NCBI GenBank assembly: GCA_037975125.1
Contig: CM075853.1
Location: 88,052,859-88,116,858, forward strand
Origin: Latrodectus hesperus
Lineage: Eukaryota > Arthropoda > Arachnida > Araneae > Theridiidae
Reading direction: 5' to 3'
Length of the DNA: 64,000 nt
The notes beneath the pieces are model-generated. The model did no database searches. It was given only the letters and a program-made list of their open reading frames with translations, and was not told the DNA's origin. Numbering within the stretch: position 1 is the stretch's first letter; every line of letters starts with the position of its first letter. The translations under genes and the position numbers were made by a program. Positions 35,431 to 49,671 of this stretch are shown here, in pieces.

Positions 35431-37640
35431 CACGATTATAATATATCTGCTGAAAGGTCTCGCTGAAGAAACGGAAAGTCCGAAATGTATGCCACGCAAT
35501 GCAATGGGTATTTGCTGAGTAATTTGGAAGACACGGAATTACTCAACAGAATTCTGCAACTTATTAAATGATAGCAAAACAAATCTCTTTTAACCGGAAG
35601 TTCACATATAACGAAATAATAAAAAGGAAAATACTATCCTAATGTATCAAAAAATGAAGATTTGTTAATTGACATAAGTCCCTTCTCTCTTTCCTTTTAT
35701 TCTTCAAAATAATTTATTTTAAATGTAAGTTTCAGTTTTCTCATTTAATTTTTTTTTCCATTTTGAAGTTTTGTATAATTTCAAGGATTGATCAATTGTT
35801 TCTTTACATATCTGGGTATTCTATATTTTTTAGATCAATTTCAAAAATTTCTTATTGAATTAAAAAAAATTACAACATAAAAAATTTTTTTTAATGTAAA
35901 CATTACATTTTTTTAGTAATTTATCTTAAATCAAAGTAATTAATATTGAAAATAAGTCTTAGATTTTTTTTTCAGTTTTCCTAATTTATTTATTGTTTGA
36001 TTTTGAAGTTTCATGTGATTTCAAGAATTTGGATCGATTCTTTCTTTGAAGGCCACAATATTCTATATGTTTTTTTTTTTCTTCAAAATATTTTTATTGA
36101 AGTTTTGAGGAAGAAAATTTGCATCATAAAATTATTTTTTAAAATAAAAGAAAACGTTATTGTGCCTCTTATTGTTGTTCTGAATTCCACTGAAAAAAAA
36201 AATATGACTAAAGAATATTTTGTTATTTCCATCAATAATTTTTTTTCCTCATGTGTTTCTCTGTAAAATTATATATCGAGTCTGTTAGTATTTCTAATAA
36301 CTTGTGTGAGATATGATTCGTGCTACAAGCTTCAAATGAGAACGTTTTAAGCAAACGCTATGAAATCATACAAATAAATATTCTCGAAAGATATGAAAGA
36401 GAGAGAATATTTTATAATGCCTTAAAGAAATTGTTGAAAAATGTAAGGATACTCTACTTTATTAAATCAAATTTAACGAAATTCAACCAAGGGTCTTTAA
36501 GAAATAAAATTTAATATTTTTAATTTGCTTTTAATAATAATTTTTAATATTATTCTGAAATAATGCTTTTAATTTGTCTCAATCTATTTAATTCTTTAGT
36601 TTTGATTCTAGTCCCATGTTATGTAATTTGGACTATGATTTTGTTTGATTGAAACCGTATTTGATGAAAGTGTTTCTCTTACCAATTAACACTTCAAACA
36701 CAGTTTCATAAAACAAGATAGTTCCTTTAAAGAGAATAACCATTTTCTTTAGAATATTTTCTGTTGGTTAATAGTTATAAAGATGATAAATGATACACTG
36801 CCATCGAAATTTGATTTCAAGAAAAATTAAAGTTATCGTCTTTCGTACTGGATCGTCAGTTTTTCTTGGAAAATTATAGAATATTTCTCAAGAAAATAAT
36901 CTTTAATAATTATGTGTTCTAATGGAATCTCGTATGAAGACGAAAATATTCTTCCGTTCATCTGAGTGTGAAAGAATTTGAAACTGTTTTCATGGTTTCG
37001 ATCTCAATCTTTTTATTTGTTTTTTTCTGATTCGTTCTTAATTATTTTTTGAGCTGTAATGGCAACGTTAGCCTCGAGTGCGGCACTGTGAGAAGCCCGT
37101 GCTTTCCGAGCTCTCATTCAAGAGCTTCCAATGGCTCGTGAAGCGACCTGTGAAGAAGATAAAAGCCGGGAATCCTTGTTGGAAAGCGAACCGAAGGACG
37201 CCTTTTATAAATTTATTTACCCTGTAAAGCGCGAATCGAAGCATACTTTTGTTTTCCTTGAACTTACACTATTGACTAATTCCTGAAATAAACAAATACA
37301 CTGAAGATAAAAGTTGAGAATGTTTACAATATGTACGCTTCGAAATCCCATTGTAAAATTGTAAATTGTTTATGGATGATAAATAGAAATTTAGTTTTCC
37401 TGCTTACAAAGTCCATGAGAATGCTCATACTTTTCATATGAAAAAAATCACCATAATTCCAGAATTTATGTTAAGATCTTCATACTTTCCTTTTTTAAAA
37501 CGTAAATCAGACTTTGTGTGGATTTCATAAACTCGAAAATGATTTGACTTTCGTACATCGTGTGCACAGAATGTAAAAGAAATGAGCTCTACTGGAAGCA
37601 CGCACATTTCGTATTATTAGGAAGGGAAAAAAACTGAAAA
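35431..37640. other. Gene-free AT-rich stretch
   Basis: No recognisable gene. A small GC-richer patch lies at 37060-37200. Related AT-rich phrases recur around 35720-35900 and 35950-36110 (TTTTGAAGTTT...TTTCAAG...ATTGATC/GGATCGATT), suggesting an old duplication. Confidence 0.4.
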
Positions 37641-37659
37641 TAAGTTATTTTGACCCAAA

Positions 37660-37810
37660 AGCTTTCTAACGACCATCTCGTTTTTACGAACCTCTCACTG
37701 AAGAACACTCTTGATTATTTAAGCTCATACCTCCACAGACGCAACGATAACTTCCACTTACGAACTAAAGCTTCGAAAAAGCTCTTTTTTGCGAACTCAA
37801 TTTCACGCCT
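37660..37810 (+). repeat. TACGAAC-rich dispersed repeat, copy 2
   Basis: Shares ordered words with 21278-21425 (TACGAAC, then ACACAA/CGCAACGATAA, then TTACGAACTAAA, then TTGCGAA). Class unknown. Confidence 0.4.
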
Positions 37811-38247
37811 TATTTTACTCTTGTCATCTTATTTTTCAATTTTTTTACCACATTTTATGGTTAAGAAACTTTTTTCCCCGATTTTATTCCTGAAGGTAAG
37901 TTCTTTGAATTGTGGAGAACTAACTGGATTGTCGACGTTGAAATCCTGGATAATCTAAACCAATTCGTGAGGAATTCTTCTCGTCTACCAATCTGACTTT
38001 CGTCTTGCTGCGCATGCGTCAGAGAATAAATAGTAGCTTCAAAGGAAAGTATCGTGAGGAGCAAGGAAGGATCCTTAGAGTTGCCAAATGAAATTTCAAT
38101 GCTCTTCGCAACTCCATGCCTGTAGTTATTTCGCAGAAAGAGCGATTGTCTAGGCCTTGCTCAAGAAGCTCCGAAGAAAGGCTTGGTGACTTATCCACGA
38201 ATTGCATCAAAGAATCCTGCTCGAGTTTTCATTTCAAAACATTATGA

Positions 38248-39149
38248 ATCATAATTAAACTGCAAACTTAAAAACGCTGTAAAAAAGAACCACTGGTCAG
38301 AAAGACCTGAAATTTTACCAGAATGTACTTCAAGCAGGGGGATTTTGTTTGGCGTGTGAAAAAATTAGGAAAAAAGTGGCCAATAGATGGCGCTGCACAG
38401 GCGGCTGAAGGTTAATTACATGAATTCTGACATGAACGATATTCAATTGTGGCTCTAAGCTGAACGTTAAACCAGTTGTGCTATTGTAAGTCAGGCAGAT
38501 GTTGTGGCACTCTTGATGTAAAGCCTATTCAGAGCAACAAGGTGGTGCCACATCGAATAGGAAAAAATCGGTTTTTAATTGCCGTGCGGCCAAAACCATA
38601 GAAAAAGCCAACAATAATTCGGTTTTTAATTGTCCTTCGTCTTCTTCAAGAAATTTTCAATATGGTGTCCATCATTTTCTGTTAGGTGTAAACGTAAAAT
38701 GGTATTTTCCACAGCAGCTTGGAGTGTATCAGTGCTAATATTGTTAACGTGCTGAGTAATGCGGTATTTCAAATCCGCTAAGGTGTCTAGTGGAGCACTG
38801 TACACAACATTTTTCAGAAATCTCCAGAGCCAAAAGTCACAGGGAGTGATGTCCGGTGATCGTGGCGGACAGGGAGTTGGAAAATGTCGGCTGATAATAC
38901 GGTCATTTCCGAAATGGCGTTGCATCACCATCGACAATTAATGAGAATTCAAGCTACTCAGCATTTTATACAAGACGTTAATTTGCATATAACCACCTAT
39001 GCAGCGCCATCTATAGGCCACTTTTTTCCCACGCCAAACGAAATCCCCCTGTTTGAAGTACATTCTGGTGGAATTTCAGGTCTTTCTGACCAGTGGTTCT
39101 TTTTTTACAGCGTTTTTAAATTTGCTGTTTAATTATGATCACCCTGTAT
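38248..39149 (-). mobile_element. Internally deleted mariner/Tc1-superfamily element with long inverted repeats
   Basis: Left arm 38248-38404 and right arm 38992-39149 are inverted copies with only scattered differences. Shared blocks, in mirror order, are ATCATAATTAAAC, AAAAACGCTGTAAAAAA, GAACCACTGGTCAGAAAGAC, AGAATGTACTTCAA and AGATGGCGCTGCA. The right tip adds CACCCTGTAT beyond the homology; the left tip lacks it, so the left end is eroded by about 8-10 bp. Between the arms lies only the C-terminal part of a transposase. The element is about 0.9 kb and not autonomous. Confidence 0.8.
38626..38937 (-). pseudogene. Transposase C-terminal fragment (DDE, mariner/Tc1 superfamily)
   Basis: The 103-residue frame includes HFPTPCPPRSPDITPCDFWL, the conserved P-x-SPDxxPCDFWLWG-type block that holds the third catalytic acid of this superfamily. 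Following it are ADLKYRITQHVNNISTDTLQ and AVENTILRLHLTENDGHHIE, typical of the C-terminal tail of this insect and spider transposase group. N-terminal DNA-binding helices and the first two catalytic Asp are missing. It is enclosed by the long inverted repeats. Confidence 0.78.
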
Positions 39150-40190
39150 ATTCACAGGTAATTTGTGCATAAAAGGTGATTAAATGAGAACTAAATGATT
39201 GGAGTGAAAAAAACTTTCAAAAATTAATCAAGTAGAAAATGGCGTATTGCATTTCAGTATCAAAAAATTGAAAAACGTGTTACAAAAGATACAGCTTTGA
39301 ATAAAGAAAAGGGATTTTTCTTCGATAAAAAGTGAAAATGATTTTTAATTTTAAATTTTACTTCGCACACGTGTTTCTAATGTACTATATTATAAATACT
39401 TTTTTCTAATAGACTTTATTTATAAAGAAAACACCTTAGTAAAAAAAATTAGTTTTAAGGTCTAACACTCATTTTTTTTTATTTCTCGAACATTCGATTT
39501 TAAAAACGTGCTCGTAAAATGAACGTCTAATGTATTTGTCTTTGGTGAGGAGAGGCACGTCCCAAGCAGACAGGTGTGCGTGCAAAAACCGTTACTGCCC
39601 TGTTCAAGCAACGCATGACACCCCCCACTCTTCAAGTCTGCACTTGCCTGATTGTCGCTTCATCATCGATTTTTTTTCCACTCAAGAGTGAATTGACCTA
39701 CCAATTAAGGTATGAATTGCAAGCCATTATAAATGTCTACGAATGTCATGAGAATAGAATCTACAACTGTTGAACAGTAGATCATAACATTTGGTCATAA
39801 TAAGCATAAATTATGAAAGTCATAAAATCTTTTCACAAATATTTTAAGCGTCTTGGCAACAGTTTTAATAATAAATACGAGAGCAATTTATACTCATAAT
39901 TAATTCCCATAACCATTTGCAGTTGCCGTATTCACCGAGTATACAGAGGCACTTTTTTCCTTTGAAAATATTTCTGCGTCTTTTATGTTTTACTGTGCCT
40001 TAGTTAGATGGCCTTGTATAAACAGAGACATTCGTTAACTCATTGGAGAAGTGTAGCATTGGATGGTGCAGGTATTGTGAAAACTCACAGGTGCTGGTGG
40101 AGATTCAAGCGACTCTTCGTGCTGCTCTGAGGATGAGTGCTTTGGTTTTGAAGAAGATAAGAAGGCTCTGTTACACATGTGGGTGTTTGT
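39150..40190. other. Gene-free stretch
   Basis: AT-rich with a GC-richer patch at 39540-39650. No domain-bearing ORF. Confidence 0.45.
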
Positions 40191-40275
40191 TATTACTTTC
40201 ATTAAAATATGCTGCAAATTCGTTACAATGAACAACAATAAAGTTTTACTCTTCAAAAATGTGTATGAAAAAGAT
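40191..40275 (+). repeat. Dispersed repeat with AATAAA, copy 1
   Basis: ATGAACAACAATAAAGTTTT ACTCTTCAAAAATGTGTATG follows TTACTTT...AAATTCGTTAC. A close copy is at 52239-52320 (ATGAACAGCAATAAAGTTTT...). The embedded AATAAAG suggests the 3' end of a transcribed or retroposed unit. Both copies are on the + strand. Confidence 0.5.
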
Positions 40276-41600
40276 CTTGTTAATGGCACAAACTTGAATG
40301 AACTTTGTAATTTTATGTACTGAAAAGCATTTTCATCGATTTGACAAAAATTTGGATCTATCATATTAATCATAGGATAGTACTAAGATTATGTATTAAG
40401 TTTATTTGGAACCCAAATAAATTTCGCTTAAAAATTTCAGAATCATGCATAAATGTAGAATGTTATCTCTTTTATTCCATAAAAATCCTACATTTGCATT
40501 CTTTCATAACAATTTCTTATAATGCTTTCATAAATGAATTTGGAGCAAGATTAGTTTTAATACTTAATATTCCACAGGAATGCAGAAATATTTTTTTCAT
40601 TATCTCAGCCTGATTTGCGTTCTTTCCCCGAGCAAATGAAACGAAATGAAGATCTTCAAGGTCGAAGACCCAGCGGAACGACTTTTTCAGAGACCCGTAT
40701 GTAGGGCAACGACAAAACAAAATCTGGCTTCGAATAACTTGAACTGGATTCTAAAGAGTGGCATTTCCCTCGCAATTGGGCGAAAATGGACTCCTTTTGT
40801 TTATTCTAATTTCCATCGCTCAGCTATTGTCTCTTTCGGAGCATCTGCTCTTTCTCCCAGCGAAAATAAACAAACCCACGAGAGGAGAGTTGGCCAATCC
40901 AACTACTTTGACATGTGCCTGTTAAAGCAAAAGTTTATGTGCAGCTACTTTAACTGAATATTTTTTTAGTCATTGTTTTCATTTCTACTCCTTCATATCC
41001 GCTTATCCAAGACCCATTTAAAAAACTGAACTCCAAAAAGCCATGATGGCCTTGATGAGAAAGACATCGTTTTCTTGACCAGGGCTCTAATCCTAACCCA
41101 ACAGAAAAACCATCATAATAAGAGGACCTATACCTGCTAAAACATCCACAGAAGAGATGTTGATCTCGTCATTTGACTGAGATTAAAAATTAATTTTACT
41201 GTGGCAGCTGGAAACGTATTACAATTTTCATTTCCATAAATTTATTCCAAACTCGAATAAAAAGAAGGAAATGAAAAATAAATTGAAATAGGTTTCCAAT
41301 GCAGAGTAGAGGAAGATGTGCTGAGAGAAAACTCGTTGTACTGTTATTGATGTTCGTACTTAATTCTTTGAACAGTTTTATTTGCTTTGAGAAATGCTCA
41401 AGCACTTTCTTTTATTTGAATTTTTCGGAATTCTCGGGAACTCCAACAATATTGCTTTAAATTTACTATCTTCAGTACTTGAACGATGGTTTATTCACCA
41501 TGACAGACTTGATACACCCTTCACAGACTGTGAATATCTCATAAGTAAATGTACATCGAAATCTGTATTAGACTGTGATGATGCTGCTAATTAGCTATAC
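40276..41600. other. Gene-free stretch
   Basis: A GC-richer part lies at 40620-40920. ORFs of 60-112 codons on both strands show no domain. Confidence 0.4.
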
Positions 41601-42463
41601 AATTAGCTTCAGAAGACAGAATTACAAATTTCAGTGTTTTTGCGTCCTGTATGTGCTTCTGTTCCTAAGTGGCCATCACAGTCAAAATATGAACTTTTAA
41701 ACGATATTTCCAACAAGTACGCATAGAAGTTCGACATACCAGAACCTGCAAATTGATTACCACTACAACTGATTATAAAACTGCAACAGAAGTTTGAAGA
41801 ATTGAAACATCATCGAATGTACCTGCAACTACTCAAAGACAAACCAAATAATACACTACAAAATTCACAATCCCGTTCATATCAGTTGACAAATCACTAG
41901 AAAATCTAGCGTTAGAAATTGAAAATAATGGCTTTATGTCTCAAATCAGACGTTTCAATAAAAAGAGATCATCTGAACTTTCAGAAACTATCTTGGTAAG
42001 AGTGTACGGTATAATCAAAATACCATCTCAAAGTAAAGTGTTTTTATCTACAGTGAATTTGAAGATTTTTGTTGATAGAGTTCGTCAATGCGGTGTTTGC
42101 TTCAAAATTACATATGCAATTAGGAAATGTAAGAGACAATCAGCTTTGTGCAGACTTTGTGGCTCACATCACAATAGGGATCCTTTTCCTGCTAATGCTC
42201 CATATTGTGTTAATTGCAAAGAATCTCATTCTTCGGATGATCCTGCATGTCTATCTCGTGAAGAAGAAACTCGGTTTTTAAATTTTAAAGCCATAAACCA
42301 TTTATTCTTCATTGAAGCAAGAAGACGATTTGAAAGTTCTAAAACCGGTTTTGTTACTTATGTGAAATCTAATGAACCATCAGAAATAATTCATGCGAAA
42401 ATAAATGATGTTGTCACCTCAATCCCCTTGCGAAATTTGAAAAGTCAGTCGATAAAAAAATGA
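41600..42463 (+). pseudogene. Jockey-like LINE ORF1 (gag-like) remnant
   Basis: The frame from 41936, open further upstream (SLENLALEIENNG before the Met), ends at 42463. It holds three consecutive Cys-rich knuckles: CGVCFKITYAIRKC (His lost), CRLCGSHHNRDPF (partly degraded) and CVNCKESHSSDDPAC (intact CxxCx4HxC-like form), followed by LSREEETRFLNFKAINHLFF. This is the order of nucleic-acid-binding ORF1 proteins of jockey-clade LINEs. The N-terminal part (41600-41935) is broken by stops. It continues into ORF2-like sequence downstream. Confidence 0.7.
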
Positions 42464-42548
42464 AAAAAAATCTTATCTATTCAAGTTTAACAAGAATCTA
42501 TTCTTAATGCTATTATCCAGAAATTTGTAGAAACTGTTAAGAACAATT

Positions 42549-43190
42549 TTGAATCTAGAAGTCACTCGTGTAGAAAAAAAAAAAAAAAAAAAAACCCGAA
42601 AAAGTATGCAAAGCGAAAGACAAGCGGCAAACCCGATTAAAAATGATGTTCAACTCAATCCAATTTTACCTGTAAACTCTGTGTTTACATTTGGTGATCC
42701 TTCAGAGGTTCAATTGAAAGTGCTAAGCTTTGAAAGGGACGCAATAAGCTTTCCTAACGACGGGTAAGCTACTGCTACTCAGGGAGCATCAGTCTTTAAA
42801 TGTCAATTTTAATCAAAGTAAAATTGTGTTAATTTTCTCATTCTGATTAATTTCATGAAATGCGTGTAGCGTTCTCAATAAGCACCCATACAAGAAACTT
42901 GAATATTTTAACTCCGCATATGTTATCATAGTGCAAGAAACTAGATTAAGAATACTTGACAAGATATCCTTATTTACAAGACAAGATATATTATAAAAAA
43001 ATAATCTTTCGTCTGGACAGAAGATGGCCGAGGTCTTCTCCTAACAGTTAGTAAAACTAATTCCCCAAACCAAGAAAATAAAAAAAAATTTCTTTTGCGA
43101 ATGTCTCCAATAATCTAAAAGATTTTAATCTTCAAACCAAAACTTAAGAACTTTCACTTTTCTTGAACTTTCCTCTCCTCTACAACCTTT
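42549..43190 (+). pseudogene. LINE ORF1 end and ORF2 endonuclease start, degraded
   Basis: After an A19-A20 run near 42579 (a frame-breaking run), a GEF-poor linker leads at about 42880-42960 to NSAYVIIVQETRLRILDKI. This resembles the N-terminal IVxLQET motif of the apurinic-type endonuclease of non-LTR retrotransposons. The rest is frameshifted and is interrupted by the SINE at 43191. No reverse transcriptase is visible. Confidence 0.5.
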
Positions 43191-43361
43191 GCCGAGCTGG
43201 CAGCCGAATGGTTAGCGCTCTTGCCTTCGGTTCAACAGTTCGTGGGTTCGAATCCCACCTTGGGCATGGATGTTTGTAGTGGTTCGGAATCCACTTTAAA
43301 CCGTAAGTCCCGGTCTAATTAGCCCTCGTGTGCAAAAAATGACCGTTGAGCGACAAACAAA
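43191..43361 (+). repeat. tRNA-derived SINE (family A) with target duplication
   Basis: The head is GCCGAGCTGGCAGCCGAATG, box B is exact (GGTTCGAATCC), and the 3' part GTCCCGGTCTAATTAGCCCT ends in an ACAAACAAACC tail. It is flanked by CCTCTACAACCTTT (43177-43190) and CCTCTACAGCCTTT (43362-43375), a 13/14 target duplication. It is inserted in the LINE relic and is only a few changes from the copy at 14888, so both moved fairly recently. Confidence 0.9.
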
Positions 43362-43614
43362 CCTCTACAGCCTTTTGTTATCTGTTTTGCTTCAAGACGT
43401 GTATCTACACTGTAAGATTCCAATTGACTTTTCTTAGACATTGTTTATAAATCTGTTATCACCTTCGTGTGAGCTCCAAAGTCTTAACCTGAATGCAGTT
43501 GAGGGGGGCGTTTCTAGGAACACACACACGTAAAGCACTGATAAAATGTAGAGTTATTGAAACCGTAAAATAAAAAACCTGTCAGATCTGAAAACTATTT
43601 TTACCACATTATTT

Positions 43615-43887
43615 GTTGTTGTCGTGTGCCACCTAAGCTGGCAACATGGGGTGCGGTGCTCCACTTTTCCAACTGAACCATATTTTAGTGTGAAGTCCGA
43701 TTTCTTCAGTACACACATGCCATAGGGACCCGTTTATAGGGTAGGCAACCATTTACAACACATTCATGCACAGAAAGGACAAAGACAGGGTAGATAGAGA
43801 TAGTACATCCATGCCCGAACTGGCATTCGAACCCAGGACCTCCCTATCCGTAGTCAGGGACTCTGACCACTAGACAGGGTGGGTGGC
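43615..43887 (-). repeat. tRNA-derived SINE (family C) with target duplication
   Basis: The minus strand starts with CACCCTGTCTAGTGGTCAG (box A) and has GGGTTCGAATGCC (box B). The body matches the copy at 33580 (CCTATAAACGGGTCCCTATG, TGGAGCACCGCACCCCATGT). The 13-bp repeat TACCACATTATTT at 43602-43614 and 43888-43900 marks the insertion. Confidence 0.9.
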
Positions 43888-43900
43888 TACCACATTATTT

Positions 43901-46030
<2,130 letters not shown>

Positions 46031-46509
46031 AAGTTAGTTGTAAGTGGTTTTCATTGTGGTTTCTTTGATTTTCCAATATTTCTTTTTTTTAAAAAAATAG
46101 CGATATTTATTTATTTATTTGATTTCAGGTGTTTCCTTTCGACTGTACGAAATGTGTTTTCGGTATTCCAAATACACACAGTTCCAATCATCCTCACTTC
46201 AATAATTAATAACTTCTTAATTAATTTTTTTCAATAATTCTTATTCTTAATTAAATTCTTATTCGATTTGTTTTCAAGTAGGAGAAACTTCATTTCGTGT
46301 AGCAGAACAGCATTTTGAACTAACTTAAGTAAATGTCGTTAAAAAATAATATTGTTATATTTTCTAAGCCGTATTTTTTTTTATCCCTCAAATCTCGAAA
46401 AGTAAAGCGAACTGGTTTTCTGTGGAAACCACGAAATGCCACTTGAAATTGAAAGAGTACAATACAATCATTATTAATTTATTTCTACTGTCCATAGCTC
46501 ATTCAATCT

Positions 46510-46960
46510 AATTTTGTCTGATGCCGCATTCACTCCTAGAAACTTATTTATCTCGGCGTTTGGTAGGTGGCGCAACAGCTGTCTTCGTCTTCAGTACAAC
46601 ACAAATTTCGTTCGGTGGTGCAGAGATTGCGGCAACCGCGCTCGGTATATTTTCCCGCCCAGGCATTCCGTTGTCACCTGTAGCCCTGCGGGGAATGCCG
46701 CTTTGCGACAATTAATGGGGTATTTCGAGACGGGGGGAAGGAGGAAGATTTTTTCTAGGACTGAAATTCTTTTCCATCATCCTCAAAGCTATCCAAAGAG
46801 GGAAAAAATAAAACATTCCTCACCAGCGAGGACTTACTCCAATGACAGGTGGACCGATCGACAAAACCGGTGCACTCTCTCTTTTTTTTCCCACTTCTTC
46901 TAGGGAAGGGAGAGCTCCCTCAAGAGAGTGTTGCTTTAATGGAAAGGCGTATTTGAACAT
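46510..46960. other. GC-rich island with an ORF of uncertain status
   Basis: A + strand frame of 129 codons (46514-46903) starts MSDAAFTPRNLFISAFGRWR and contains CRDCGNRARY. No domain, signal peptide or membrane segment is recognisable, and a second open frame overlaps it. No AT-rich codon pattern or splice context supports it. I treat it as an island of possible regulatory DNA with a chance ORF. Confidence 0.25.
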
Positions 46961-47702
46961 CGGTTTTTGTTTGATCTGTTTTCTCTTGTTGCTCTTAGGA
47001 AGCAAGAAAAAGTAAAGTGTAGGGGAAAAAAACAGGTTTTACTGAGAGAAAGAAATTTTGTATCAGTCAAACCTCAAATGATACTATTTCTTTTCAAAAT
47101 AAAGAAAATTTCTGCTAAAGAATGATTTATTTCGTGAATTATAAATAATTAATATGTGGCAGTAAAAATGTAAGTCTTATTATTTTTCATGTATCCATTA
47201 CAAAAAAAATGTATTTTACGCTGGAAATATGCTCCGAATCTAAGAAAACTGTTGCTTTCTATTCTCTAAAAAAACTTTTTCTATGCTTTGTATTTAGATA
47301 ATTATTTTCGCAGCAAATTTCAATTGAAACATACACATTAATGGGAAGATTTAATAACCTAATTTTTGTATTCTTTGCATTGAAATGTACTATTTTTATA
47401 AAAAAAAAAATTATTGAACCATGAAACTAGAAAAATATGGAAATTTTAACGATTTATATATACTTAATATTTTTTAAATTTACTTAGTAATGTAATATTA
47501 TTCGAATACTTTTTTAAAAATAGTAGTTCCATGATTAATTATTATTTAAAGATATTTCTAAACTAATAAAAGCTTATATGATTTAATTTTTAAAAACTTT
47601 TTGAGTAATAAATGATATTGTAATTTTTATAGCCCTGTAAAATGTAGCCTTAATGAGTGCTTAAACTACGGCAAAAATCCAATGATATTAGGGATATTAC
47701 TA
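46961..47702. other. Gene-free AT-rich stretch
   Basis: Nothing recognisable. Confidence 0.5.
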
Positions 47703-48215
47703 TTAATCTGTGGCCACGGTGTGGCCTGATTGGTTAGTGTGTTCGTTCTCGTTATAACAAGGTAGTGAGTTCGAATCCAGACTCAACTTAATATTTTTCG
47801 TGTTCTCTCATGATGGCCGGAACATGTTAAATAGGTTGTGGTATAGTATACACCAGCAAAGTCCCCTGTACCTAACCCAAGAAGGGTTCTACCAGTTTAG
47901 ATGGGACTTGTTGGAAAGAAGAAAAGAAAGTGGCACCGCTGGGGGCCCCGCCGCTGCGACAGAGCCAAGCTCCAAAACGCAACAACTTCACACGCTGTGG
48001 TGGCAATGTCCTCCACTTTGAAATGACACCTCTCGGTCAAGTCTGACCAAGATCAGGCCAAGTCTGAGGCTCTTCTGCTGGGCCCTGCTTCTGAACCCAC
48101 TTTCGATGTCCAAGATGGCGCATCCACTCTTAACAAAGTGCCATCATTACGCCCATTGTAATTATAAAAATGGGGGAAAAGTACCCTAGTAAGGCTAGGC
48201 ATTATAATAATGATA
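47703..48215 (+). repeat. Long tRNA-derived SINE (family D/E)
   Basis: Box A lies within GTGTGGCCTGATTGGTTAGT and box B is GTGAGTTCGAATCC. The long body (CATGTTAAATAGGTTGTGGT, ACCTAACCCAAGAAGGGTTC, AATGACACCTCTCGG, CTTCTGCTGGGCCCTGCTTC) is collinear with the shorter copy at 15226, with extra internal sequence. It ends in an ATTATAATAATGAT tail. Outer ends are approximate. Confidence 0.75.
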
Positions 48216-49412
48216 GTTAATCTTTTCGGTAAAATTTTCTCTTAAGTTATAGGAAAATTATCGACAGCTACAATTAGGAAAAATATAATTTAATATACTA
48301 TAAAAATACCTAATTCGTACTGGCTCTCAATTTAAAAACGATCATTTTTGCTTCAATAGTTTATTACAGTGTTATTTAGTGTCACTCATAAAATAAATAG
48401 GGTCAAAACAAAGATTTAGCATACTTATTTTTGGCGGCATCCAGCTCTTTTTATTCCGGTAACGGGAACGCTTCTGTCAAAGACGTCATGCGAAAAGAGT
48501 GCTTTCAACTTGGCTAAGTTCAAGCTTATTCCAAGCTCACGGGAAAATAAACCTGTAGCTTCTCAGTGCGGTATTCAAATGGCCTCTCGGCGATCCTCTT
48601 CCTCTCAGAATGACCTCCATCTCACTGTGCTTTCAGTTATTTAAATTTATAATGATTTCATAAAATGTATAGGGACCGTTAAAATCCGTTATTTCACAGA
48701 ATAGCCAGACAAGTCAGTTAAAGTGTATAAAAATATTGAAGTCTACAATTTAACTGGGTATTCCATAGAATAAGGATCGTTAAAGTGTGAAATATACCTC
48801 TAGAAAGTTTTCTGAACCGGTTCTAGCTGCTTTTAATCAGTTTTGAGCCGCTTACAGCTGCTTTGTAATGTATGGTTTATTCCGTTACTTTGAGTCCCAG
48901 AATCCAGATTGTGTATGCTAAGCAGTATAAGCTATAATAAATTATTTCATCTGCTTTTTCTTATTATTTATCAGATAATCGTCCGCTATAAGGATATTTT
49001 TCCAGAGATTTTAGCTGCTTATGTATATTTATAAAATATCTTTGAAATGAATTACTTTTCACTAGAACTCTCTACAAATAGTTATTTCTTAGAACAACTC
49101 ACTTGTCCAGTAATTTCTTAAAATGCCTACTTATTTTGTAGAATGACTGAATAATACTCTGAACGGAAATATATATAGATTGTTTTACATTTTATTAGTT
49201 TAAATCATAAAAATTGTTCACGAAAATTCAAAAACAAAGCAAAAGCTCAATGTAACTTCCTATTTACCAGAAAATTGAAATGAATATATAATTCAATTTA
49301 TAATACATTGAAGATAATTTATGAAATCATAGAAAACGTTTTCTTTAAAAGCAGTTCATTATAATTACGATTATAACTATCTAAAGGAATGGTTAAAAAT
49401 TATTTTATAATT
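48216..49412. other. Gene-free stretch
   Basis: AT-rich apart from a GC-richer patch at 48430-48640 without an ORF of note. Confidence 0.45.
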
Positions 49413-49487
49413 TTGAATAACATGCATAACTTTTGAATGGGATTATTTTAAATTAACATTCATACCAAAGTTATGCATGTCATTCAA
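49413..49487. repeat. 75-bp hairpin of pre-miRNA-like size
   Basis: Left arm 49413-49439 (TTGAATAACATGCATAACTT plus TTGAATG) pairs with right arm 49457-49487 (CATTCA, a 4-base bulge, CAAAGTTATGCATGTCATTCAA). About 25 pairs are formed, with one wobble-type difference, one 4-base bulge and a 17-base loop. No expression or conservation data are available. Confidence 0.5.
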
Positions 49488-49671
49488 TTATTTTTATTCG
49501 TTACAATTCGTTTGCAGGGGATTTAATGCTGTCATTCATTTCTATTTTTTGATTTAACAAATATTACTAAACTAAAGTTAACTTGAGGTTAATTTATAAA
49601 GGATATGAAATTTTATTTTCATTGGTGTCATTGAAGGCAATTATATATAATTTCGGTTATGATAATACGAA

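Noticed and set aside
46514..46903. 129-codon ORF with CRDCGNRARY as a novel gene
   Set aside because: A single CxxC pair, an overlapping second frame and no splice or family evidence; kept only as a GC-rich island.
47800..48021. 73-codon + ORF
   Set aside because: It lies wholly inside the family D/E SINE body.
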